Source: Ascidiimonas sp046199005
Lineage (GTDB): Bacteria; Bacteroidota; Bacteroidia; Flavobacteriales; Flavobacteriaceae
Assembly: GCA_046199005.1 (NCBI GenBank)
Contig: CP176050.1
Location: 1,364,001-1,428,000 of the forward strand
Direction of reading: 5' to 3'
DNA length: 64,000 nucleotides
A program made the position numbers and the translations under genes. Shown piece by piece: positions 59,001-64,000 of the stretch (position 1 is the first letter of the stretch; each line of letters starts with the position of its first letter). The notes below the pieces were generated by a model, which searched no databases, was not told the DNA's origin, and saw nothing but the letters and a program-made list of their open reading frames with translations.

Positions 59001-59227
59001 TCAATGTTATTTTCACTAAAGGCAACTGCTTTAGTTGAAGACAATTTGGCCGTATTGATTTTACGCAATTGTGTACGCAAAATGGTTTCCAAAATGGTAC
59101 CGGAGAGCTTATTTGAACGTGCTTCCTGTGCTTCCTGTTTGTTTAAATAGGTATACCCCATCTTAATCAGCAGTTGTAAAGCTGGGATTTGCGAAATATG
59201 GTCTTCTTTAAATGATGGTGCTTCCAT
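56018..59227 (-). CDS. hsdR: Type I restriction enzyme, R subunit
   Basis: A 1069-aa motor-nuclease subunit. The N-terminal PD-(D/E)xK nuclease has Asp154 (YRPDIVLF) and ECK at 168-170. The helicase core has Walker A GSGKS at 349-353, a DEGH box at 448-451 and motif III FTGTPL. The second RecA lobe includes VVDKLLTGFDAP and LLGHTLLQAIARVNRVYPDK. A helical C-terminal region (about 750-1069) should bind the methylase core. It cuts unmethylated foreign DNA after ATP-driven translocation, with HsdM and HsdS. It is encoded after the PBECR-like gene, with a 154-base gap that contains hairpins and an inverted repeat. It looks intact. Confidence 0.96.
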   Translation of the reverse strand: MEAPSFKEDHISQIPALQLLIKMGYTYLNKQEAQEARSNKLSGTILETILRTQLRKINTAKLSSTKAVAFSENNIENAIVALRDIPMVDGYLTTSQKIYELLTLGKSLEQIVEGDRKGFDLHYIDWKNPKNNVFHVTEEFNVLRSGRKDHYRPDIVLFVNGIPLAVIECKRPDIKEPLEQAISQQLRNQQDDGIRSLYALSQLLMVLTVNEGSYATTGTKPKFWAKWQENFRSQKEETAYQQDLFQLKNKPLPKEINDHLFTERFKYVRAHFEQLDGENVQPTPQDQYLYSLCRPERLLELAYDFTLFDNGAKKVARYQQYFAIKKAMVQLTILSKGKRKGGVVWHTQGSGKSLTMVLLAQAIAMEPSIKNPKIILVTDRTDLDRQITGTFQKCGYDDVENAKTGAQLAALLESKSDAVVTTIINKFETAVKRIKTPLKSPNIFVLVDEGHRTQHGTFNIEMQKTLPNACFIAFTGTPLFKKDKNTLSKFGTIIDSYTVDQAVKDKAVVPLLYEGRHALQDVNAAPLDNYFNMISEPLSPYERADLKKKFSKADQLNIAEQKIYAICWDISKHYQKNFQGTGFKGQVVCQSKASAVKYKNFLDDIGLVTSELVISPPDEREGEDSAYGQTPDSVKQFWHRMMDEHGSAKKYQQNIVNRFKNDNHPELVIVVDKLLTGFDAPNNTVLYLTRKLLGHTLLQAIARVNRVYPDKDYGYVIDYYGVLQELDSAIKTYSTFEDFDEAQLQGTITNINDEIKRLPQVHSDIWQLFNSIENKKDAEAYQQLLRDEAIRTKFYNRLSNYARILKLALSSIEFHKTTPQIQLNRYKEDLAFFVKLRNSVISRYSDKINYKKYEGQIQKLIDTHIPTEGVVKLTDLVNIFDKEAFEQEVEKVVGKAAKADMIASRTSKHISEKMEEDPAFYKRFSQLIKETIDDFLQKRITEAEYLNKMEEIMDAVLNRTDSELPDSLINKDVARAFYGISLEEFESKIEDKTQLSIISETLALKCDEIIQGLRKVDWTKSIDIPKKMIFLIGDFIIDEIRDKYDLKLSFEDIDKIAERMVDVAKIRYK

Positions 59228-59250
59228 GTTTATTCAATTGGCTAATCTAG

Positions 59251-59265
59251 TAGTATGGTATACTA
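59251..59265. promoter_or_regulatory. Inverted repeat upstream of hsdR
   Basis: A perfect inverted repeat tagtat-ggt-atacta lies 24 bases upstream of the hsdR start. Its place suggests an operator or translational control element for restriction expression. No cognate regulator gene is adjacent in the window. Confidence 0.4.
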
Positions 59266-59300
59266 TTTGATTATATTCAAGCGTTGTACAAATAAATTTG

Positions 59301-59308
59301 TATATTTG
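59301..59308 (+). promoter_or_regulatory. -7 promoter element (TATATTTG) for an intergenic + strand transcript
   Basis: Tatatttg matches the Bacteroidota TAnnTTTG -7 consensus. The -33 TTTG is not at its ideal distance; a TTG occurs only about 14 bases upstream. Transcription would run opposite to the restriction genes. Confidence 0.4.
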
Positions 59309-59314
59309 CATTGT

Positions 59315-59382
59315 TCTTTACCATTGGTAGGGAACCTACAAAGGTTTCAAACGCTGTACCCGAAACAGCGTTTATTTTTTTC
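59315..59382 (+). ncRNA. Candidate small RNA in the hsdR upstream gap
   Basis: This is a unit of about 65-70 nt without a convincing open frame. Downstream of the -7 element come overlapping inverted repeats: tacc-att-ggta, gtagg-gaa-cctac and aacc-tacaaa-ggtt, which share arms and exclude one another. A strong terminator hairpin at 59349-59373 (aaacgctgt/acagcgttt) plus a T-run follows. It is complementary to the region between the PBECR-like gene and hsdR on the operon mRNA. Alternatively the hairpins may act in the opposite strand. I do not recognise an Rfam family. Confidence 0.45.
59349..59381 (+). terminator. Intrinsic terminator, + strand
   Basis: A 9-bp perfect stem aaacgctgt/acagcgttt with loop acccgaa is followed by a run of seven T residues. 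It points opposite to the adjacent restriction genes, so it does not serve them. Confidence 0.75.
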
Positions 59383-59840
59383 TAAAAAGGGCTCTGCCAG
59401 TCCGGACTCCCCAGGACTTTTTCGATACCATTTTCATCAGTTATTTCATAAGCAGTCACAAATCGCGCTCTTTGCTGATTTATAATTCGAATAATCACGA
59501 CATAATTCCCTTTGACTAGCGCAACCCTTCTTTCATTATCATATCTTTTTTCATCCCTCAACCATCCTGATTTTAAAACAGCATCGGTGTCTTCAATAGC
59601 GTCCTTTATCCAAAATATCTTCTCAAGCCTATTCAGTGACAATATGGATTTGTCGCGTGCTCTTCGATTGGCACTTTCGTAAAAGCAATGGTCAAAATCA
59701 TCTTCGTAAAATCTAACGGTCATGGTATCAAAAGTGGAGATAAGGATACCTGCTTTACAATAGGTTTCATACCAAATCTCACGTAGTTTTTCCTCGCTAA
59801 GCCTATGTGGTTTTATTTTGATATATTTCTTACCAGCCAC
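59382..59840 (-). CDS. Small PBECR-like (Barnase/EndoU-fold) protein, tentative
   Basis: A 152-aa protein with a GTG start at 59838-59840 inside the end of the DUF3800 gene (11-base overlap). Segments such as TVRFYEDDFDHCFYES, SLNRLEKIFWIKDAIEDTDAVL and NYVVIIRIINQQRARFVTAYEI recall, from memory, the PBECR group of Barnase-EndoU-ColicinE5/D-RelE-like nucleases. The His in FDHCFYE and the FVTAY strand would be active-site parts. The identification is tentative. The overlap shows that it is translated with the DUF3800 protein, so the two may work as a pair inside the restriction locus. Confidence 0.6.
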   Translation of the reverse strand: MAGKKYIKIKPHRLSEEKLREIWYETYCKAGILISTFDTMTVRFYEDDFDHCFYESANRRARDKSILSLNRLEKIFWIKDAIEDTDAVLKSGWLRDEKRYDNERRVALVKGNYVVIIRIINQQRARFVTAYEITDENGIEKVLGSPDWQSPF

Positions 59841-60522
59841 CTCTTAAGTCAATTTTAAATACATTAAATTTTTCTTCCCATTTTGGTGTGGGTCCAATAA
59901 TTCGGCCTAAATAACTCTCGGTTACTGAAATCATTTTAGCCTTTGCTTTGCTGGTAATGGTGTTATTGAATTTGGCCGAAACCAAACCCGTCAAAACGTC
60001 TGCCAATTGTATGCCTACGCTTTCATCTGAAGGTAAAGCTTGTACCCGAATGATTTTAGATGAAAAATTAGAAAGGTCTAAAGCCTGACAAAGGGTATGC
60101 AATCGATTCAAGTCTCTATTGACCTTATGGTCCACATAAAAATCATAGCTGTTAAAATCATATATCCAATGATGGAGCAATTGATAATAGAACTTGTAGA
60201 AACCTAGTTCTGCATCCCTATTATTGTAGGTCACATGGTCAATTTTGCTTGATTCCACAACGATTACCCTAAACCTTAAATAGTCTGCTCCAAAAAACAT
60301 ATCCAGCAAAGAAGTATATACATCAATATAACTGGGTGAAACTTTATTCCACTTAAGTTCTCCTTGTTTCTTGTGCTCCAACAAAACTGATTTGAACTCG
60401 GCCTTAAACTGTTCTCGGTGGGACTTTGGAAGCCATATACTACCAATGGCCATATATTTATGGGCCTTCTTGTCGGTTAATGCTTCCAACCCGCTTTCAT
60501 CGCTATATACTTCAAAGTCCAT
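59830..60522 (-). CDS. DUF3800 protein
   Basis: A 230-aa DUF3800 member: the N-terminal VYSDESG motif, the middle NRDAELGFYKFYYQLLHHW, a YDFYVDHKVNRD strand and the C-terminal ESVGIQLADVLTGLV. The family is thought to have an RNase H-like fold; the acidic residues in SDESG, the DH of YVDHK and LADVL would form the metal site. It lies 5 bases after hsdS and overlaps the next gene. The role is unknown; such genes are common in mobile and defence islands. Confidence 0.87.
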   Translation of the reverse strand: MDFEVYSDESGLEALTDKKAHKYMAIGSIWLPKSHREQFKAEFKSVLLEHKKQGELKWNKVSPSYIDVYTSLLDMFFGADYLRFRVIVVESSKIDHVTYNNRDAELGFYKFYYQLLHHWIYDFNSYDFYVDHKVNRDLNRLHTLCQALDLSNFSSKIIRVQALPSDESVGIQLADVLTGLVSAKFNNTITSKAKAKMISVTESYLGRIIGPTPKWEEKFNVFKIDLRGGW

Positions 60523-60527
60523 ATCTT

Positions 60528-61787
60528 CTAATCTTTTAATCGTTTTTTACCTGTCAAGAGTTGCTGCATCATGCCCTTTTTCTGCAGTTCCAGTTGTTTC
60601 AGTTGCTCTTGTAGCAATTGAATTTCTTTATCGGCAGCTAAGAGAACATTCGAAATCGCTTTTTGCTCTATTATGGGAGGGACTTCTACTTTTATACTCG
60701 CAAAAAGTGGATACCATAAATAAATTCTCACTCCACCCTCACCGTACCTGTTGAAATCGAATTGGGTTTTTTCCAATTGAATAAAATATCTCAGGTAATC
60801 ATCAGTCATTTTCTCATTGGTTGAAAAGCAAACATATAGCGAGCTAATTATACCTATTTCATCTTCAAAAAAAGCAATTGAACCAACGTTGATTCTAGCC
60901 GGGTTATACGCAAATTCATTCTTCTTTATGATTTTGTATGAAGCCAAATCATCACCAACCAGTTCTCTTGAAAAATGGTCAGATTGATAAACGAAACCGT
61001 CATAATTAGTGACAGAATAAACCCTTGCCTCAATTAACTCCTTATTTCTTCTTGAAAAGAAATTTGTCACGTCACCTAATCTCAATTTCTCCCATTCCCC
61101 ATAAAATCCAGGAAGCCGTTTTTTACCTGTAAGCAATTGCTGCATCAAGGCTTTTTTACGCTTTTGCCTGGCTTTTATAAGTTTACCTAGTTTGGTGATT
61201 GCGGTGTCCCATGTGTTGAGGCATCTGGTGATTACTTTCTGTTCTATAATAGTCGGTAAAGGCACAGGTAATGAGGAGTATTCCCTTCCATTAATTCCTG
61301 GTTGGCCGCTTCTCATTGAGTTAATACGGACCCAATTCCAATATTGATCTGAATCAGTGTATAACCTCAGATACTTGGGTATTAATTCATTCTCATTTGG
61401 TCTGAATCTAATTAAGAAACCTGCGAATACAAGTTCCCCATCACATGTATCATATAAATAGGTTTTTCCAACTGTTGCCCCTGTACGAGCAAAGACTATA
61501 TCGCCATTTTTAAGTAAATATTTATTATGGTCATCATTATCTACTGAGGTCTTATTATCCTTTTTAAAATGCCCGTTATCATCGATATCGGTTATTCTTA
61601 AGTATGTTGGTAATAATTCTGAATATTCTACTGAAGCAGCATTTATTCCATACTCACCCTTGATTGTACATAAATCACCAAGTTTTCTGACATCCCAATC
61701 ATTTGGAATCCAGCCCAACCTGGTATTCTTATAGCCAGGTCTTTCGGCCAAAACTTCGTTACTATGTATGGTATTCGTTTTTTGCAT
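60528..61787 (-). CDS. hsdS: Type I restriction-modification specificity subunit
   Basis: A 419-aa specificity subunit with two target-recognition domains, each followed by a conserved helix: TRD1 at about 17-190 (GWIPNDWDVRKLGDLC), TRD2 at about 230-375 (EWEKLRLGDVTNFFSR). The helices share MQQLLTGKKRL at about 220 and at the C terminus, which allows exchange of halves. It sets the DNA sequence seen by the methylase and by HsdR; the recognition sequence cannot be predicted here. The start overlaps the PLD-like gene stop by one base (TAATG). Confidence 0.95.
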   Translation of the reverse strand: MQKTNTIHSNEVLAERPGYKNTRLGWIPNDWDVRKLGDLCTIKGEYGINAASVEYSELLPTYLRITDIDDNGHFKKDNKTSVDNDDHNKYLLKNGDIVFARTGATVGKTYLYDTCDGELVFAGFLIRFRPNENELIPKYLRLYTDSDQYWNWVRINSMRSGQPGINGREYSSLPVPLPTIIEQKVITRCLNTWDTAITKLGKLIKARQKRKKALMQQLLTGKKRLPGFYGEWEKLRLGDVTNFFSRRNKELIEARVYSVTNYDGFVYQSDHFSRELVGDDLASYKIIKKNEFAYNPARINVGSIAFFEDEIGIISSLYVCFSTNEKMTDDYLRYFIQLEKTQFDFNRYGEGGVRIYLWYPLFASIKVEVPPIIEQKAISNVLLAADKEIQLLQEQLKQLELQKKGMMQQLLTGKKRLKD

Positions 61788-63064
61788 TAAAGGCTATGTT
61801 TAAATAGTTGGTAAATAGGGTATAGCTTTTCAAAATCGTTCATGATAGTACCCACAATGTTTTGGTCGGATATAGCCTTGTCATCAGGCTGGTATTCACG
61901 GCCAATCCTGAAATAATACTTGCCAGGATTGTCTTGTAGGGTAAATTGTTTTAGAGCCTCTTTATGTTCAAAATCATGTACTGGGACCTCTTGGTTAGCA
62001 ATCGTGAGCGTAAATGGCTTATCCAATTCTTGAAGCAACCTAAAATACTCTGAGGTAAAGACTTTATTCGATTTAAGCTGTTCTTTGATATAGCCTCGGT
62101 CAGGATAGCTGCCATCTCGCTTACCCACACGAAGTTCTATCCAAAGATGACTTTTGAACACCAGGACCTCCAATCGCATGTGAAATAGTGAGGTCATATT
62201 ATCTACATAGGCTTTTTGGTATGCCGCTAACTCTTCTTCTCCACGCCCATAATGTAACCATAGGGCATCCAGCTCCTTTGAAGCACGCTCATTATGTCTG
62301 TAAGAGGAAGTGATGTGTTGAGGCATGTGGTGTTCATAAACATCCCAACCCCTTTTTCGAATTTCGGGATACAATTTTTGGTGAAGCTCAAGAAGCTTTT
62401 CTTGGACCCTAAATCGTTCCTGCCTTGCCTCTGGAGTATCTAAAATGGGCTTTCGGCCTGCAAAGGCGTTATAATGTTCAAACTGAAAAAACTGATTGGT
62501 GAAAACGTAGTCAGACAGCTTTCTTCGTCCTTTGGAAACTCCTGTTTCATTTTTAAAACTAGAGACTTTGGCTCTCAGTTCTTCCTCTAAATCTTTACGA
62601 GCACTAAAGAGCACCTCGTAATCATCAATAAACTCCTGGGTTAAATTTGTGCCGTGTTTTTGATAATATAGATTGAACCATTTTACTAAATCGGCGGTAA
62701 CATTTTCATCTGCAGTTTTGAGGGTCATCTCCAAATTAGATTCAATTCCGCCCTTAGTGCAGTTGCCCGAACCGACAAATCCTGTCCAGTGTTCGTCATT
62801 TCTGAAGAGATAAACTTTAGGGTGAAAAAATTGCCCTTTTATGTTATGTACTTTTGCATGAATACTATCATCAAGCAATTTTTGCAGGGCTTTCGGTTGG
62901 GTAGGTAAATCTATACCAACCAAAACATTGAAAATGCAGTCTTTCTTGCGATTATCAAAATACCCCACACCGTCTAAGGTCAACATGGCAGATGCCACGA
63001 GTATCTCGTCTGCTCGATGAACGATTCGTTCAAATTCTGATTTTAATCGTAGTACTTTTTGCAT
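61787..63064 (-). CDS. Phospholipase D-like protein of the RM operon
   Basis: A 425-aa protein with one PLD-type motif: HPKVYLF (His81, Lys83), then GSGNCTKGGIESNLE at 98-112. This is the pattern of PLD-family nucleases, which act as dimers. The C-terminal 260 residues (LSDYVFTNQFFQFEHYNAF, ELRVGKRDGSYPDRGYIKE) are not recognised. The N-terminal domain resembles proteins found beside type I RM genes. It lies 14 bases after the Fic gene and overlaps hsdS by one base. DNA or RNA cleavage is possible but unproven. Confidence 0.82.
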   Translation of the reverse strand: MQKVLRLKSEFERIVHRADEILVASAMLTLDGVGYFDNRKKDCIFNVLVGIDLPTQPKALQKLLDDSIHAKVHNIKGQFFHPKVYLFRNDEHWTGFVGSGNCTKGGIESNLEMTLKTADENVTADLVKWFNLYYQKHGTNLTQEFIDDYEVLFSARKDLEEELRAKVSSFKNETGVSKGRRKLSDYVFTNQFFQFEHYNAFAGRKPILDTPEARQERFRVQEKLLELHQKLYPEIRKRGWDVYEHHMPQHITSSYRHNERASKELDALWLHYGRGEEELAAYQKAYVDNMTSLFHMRLEVLVFKSHLWIELRVGKRDGSYPDRGYIKEQLKSNKVFTSEYFRLLQELDKPFTLTIANQEVPVHDFEHKEALKQFTLQDNPGKYYFRIGREYQPDDKAISDQNIVGTIMNDFEKLYPIYQLFKHSL

Positions 63065-63078
63065 TTTGATAGTAGTTC

Positions 63079-64000
63079 CTAGGAGTTTTTTTGAACCCTA
63101 CTTTTAATTTCATGAAGACTTTTATGACCAAAGGCCTCTATGATTTCTTTCTGTTCGGTGCTAGTCAAATTTTGATGATAGGGTTTGACCCATTTCATGT
63201 AATCATCTTTAGAATCAAAACTTGTTGTATAGCTTACTGAATTAAAAGTAATTTCAAATTTCCATCTAATACTAAAGTCATTCACACTGTTCTTTACAAA
63301 ATGCAAAAGGTCAACTTCTAAATTAAATTCATAAGCGCTTATTTTATCCATTTGTTTTATAAACTTATGGAAGGTCGTTTCGGCTTCTTCCAAAGAAGCC
63401 GTTTCCCCACTTGAACCCAATCGCAGCGATACCTGTATTTTCATAAAGAGTTCCTCCAGTTTTTTGGCTTTTTTCAAAACACCTTTAAGAACGGGCAAAA
63501 AGTTTTCGTCAAGAAACTGATGAAGATCTATGTCCTCTAACACCATTTTAATGTCATTTTCATCTGACCCTAATTGATTTTTTAACAGTGCCACTTCCTT
63601 GTCAAAATCATCCTCTTCACTGATGTCTTTTCCGGTAAGGGCATCTAATATTAATTGTTGTGTTTCTTGTAAACATTTTCCCATAAAAGAATAAAAAAGT
63701 TCCTTGTCTGTACCATAGGTTTGCACATCTGAAATCAATCGATAGTAAACTTCTTTATTACTATCGGTAATGATAATGGGAGGGTAGCCACAACTAATCA
63801 GAATCAAATTTGTAAGGAGTCGGGCAGTACGCCCGTTGCCATCGTAAAAGGGATGGATATAGAGATAGTCTAAATGAAAATCGGTAGCAATGTACAAGGG
63901 ATGCCTTGATTTCTTTTTTGGATCAAAATAAGCATCTAATTCTGCATTGGTCTGGTTGAGTAGTTCGTGTATCCTCTCCGGCACCTCTTTATGGTCCAAA
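63079..64000 (-). CDS. Fic-family protein, N-terminus beyond the window
   Basis: At least 306 residues are visible and the frame stays open to the window edge, so the gene starts outside. The Fic core is HPFYDGNGRTARLLTN, a complete HPFx(D/E)GNGRxxR motif with the catalytic His. An AMP transferase or a related nucleotidyl or phosphocholine transfer is expected for the family. The C-terminal part (about 120-306) is long, helical and not recognised. Any inhibitory (S/T)xxxE(G/N) helix at the N terminus cannot be checked. Fic genes are often inserted in type I RM operons between hsdM and hsdS, which suggests that hsdM follows beyond the right edge. Confidence 0.9.
   Translation of the reverse strand, partial: LDHKEVPERIHELLNQTNAELDAYFDPKKKSRHPLYIATDFHLDYLYIHPFYDGNGRTARLLTNLILISCGYPPIIITDSNKEVYYRLISDVQTYGTDKELFYSFMGKCLQETQQLILDALTGKDISEEDDFDKEVALLKNQLGSDENDIKMVLEDIDLHQFLDENFLPVLKGVLKKAKKLEELFMKIQVSLRLGSSGETASLEEAETTFHKFIKQMDKISAYEFNLEVDLLHFVKNSVNDFSIRWKFEITFNSVSYTTSFDSKDDYMKWVKPYHQNLTSTEQKEIIEAFGHKSLHEIKSRVQKNS

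Noticed and set aside
59255..59485. A 76-codon + strand open frame spanning the hsdR upstream gap
   Set aside because: It runs through the terminator hairpin and into the antisense of the PBECR-like gene, with no recognisable protein features; a non-coding RNA explains the element better.

Overview
The window looks like part of a chromosome from a Bacteroidota bacterium, most likely a (marine) Flavobacteriaceae member. The grounds are low GC, few Shine-Dalgarno sequences, TAnnTTTG-type -7 elements, LytS/LytR-type signalling, MORN-repeat lipoproteins, and a CusA-type pump fused to its outer-membrane channel. The genus assignment is inference only; no rRNA or tRNA gene was seen.

Region 1 (1-39270, + strand) is a very large hybrid NRPS/PKS cluster. 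The end of an upstream NRPS enters at the left edge. A luciferase-like monooxygenase follows, then a KS-AT-T-C-A-T-C-A-T protein (3120 aa), a C-A-T-C-A-T protein (2172 aa) and a C-A-T x6-TE protein (6553 aa). A type II thioesterase and a divergent ornithine-carbamoyltransferase-like enzyme close the cluster. By collinearity the visible line adds one ketide and ten amino acids. Binding-pocket residues read Gln-Gln-Thr for the first three; most of the others share an unassigned code family. The AT domain has lost both catalytic residues, so the malonyl unit probably comes from elsewhere. The last three modules of the giant protein are near-identical tandem DNA repeats of about 3.1 kb. Their differences sit mainly in the C-A linker and the substrate-pocket part of the A domain.

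Region 2 (39271-47763) holds ordinary accessory genes: a DUF4440-like secreted protein, an unknown exported protein, a MORN lipoprotein plus MORN/beta-propeller pair, a LytS-LytR two-component pair, and a TetR-SRPBCC-lipoprotein-MMPL operon. The last two genes of that operon are visibly decaying, with frameshifts, stops and truncation. Region 3 (47764-53731) is a heavy-metal RND efflux operon: a small His-rich exported protein, a CusA-CusC fusion and a CusB-like adaptor. A GNAT acetyltransferase and a small protein with a duplicated cysteine motif follow.

Region 4 (55320-64000, - strand) is a type I restriction-modification island. In transcription order it has Fic (cut by the window edge), a phospholipase-D-like protein, HsdS, a DUF3800 protein, a PBECR-like small protein, HsdR and a YgjP-type metallopeptidase, tightly packed and often overlapping. 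HsdM is not in the window and probably lies beyond the right edge. A small intergenic + strand transcription unit, with a -7 element, alternative hairpins and a terminator, lies opposite this operon between the PBECR-like gene and hsdR.
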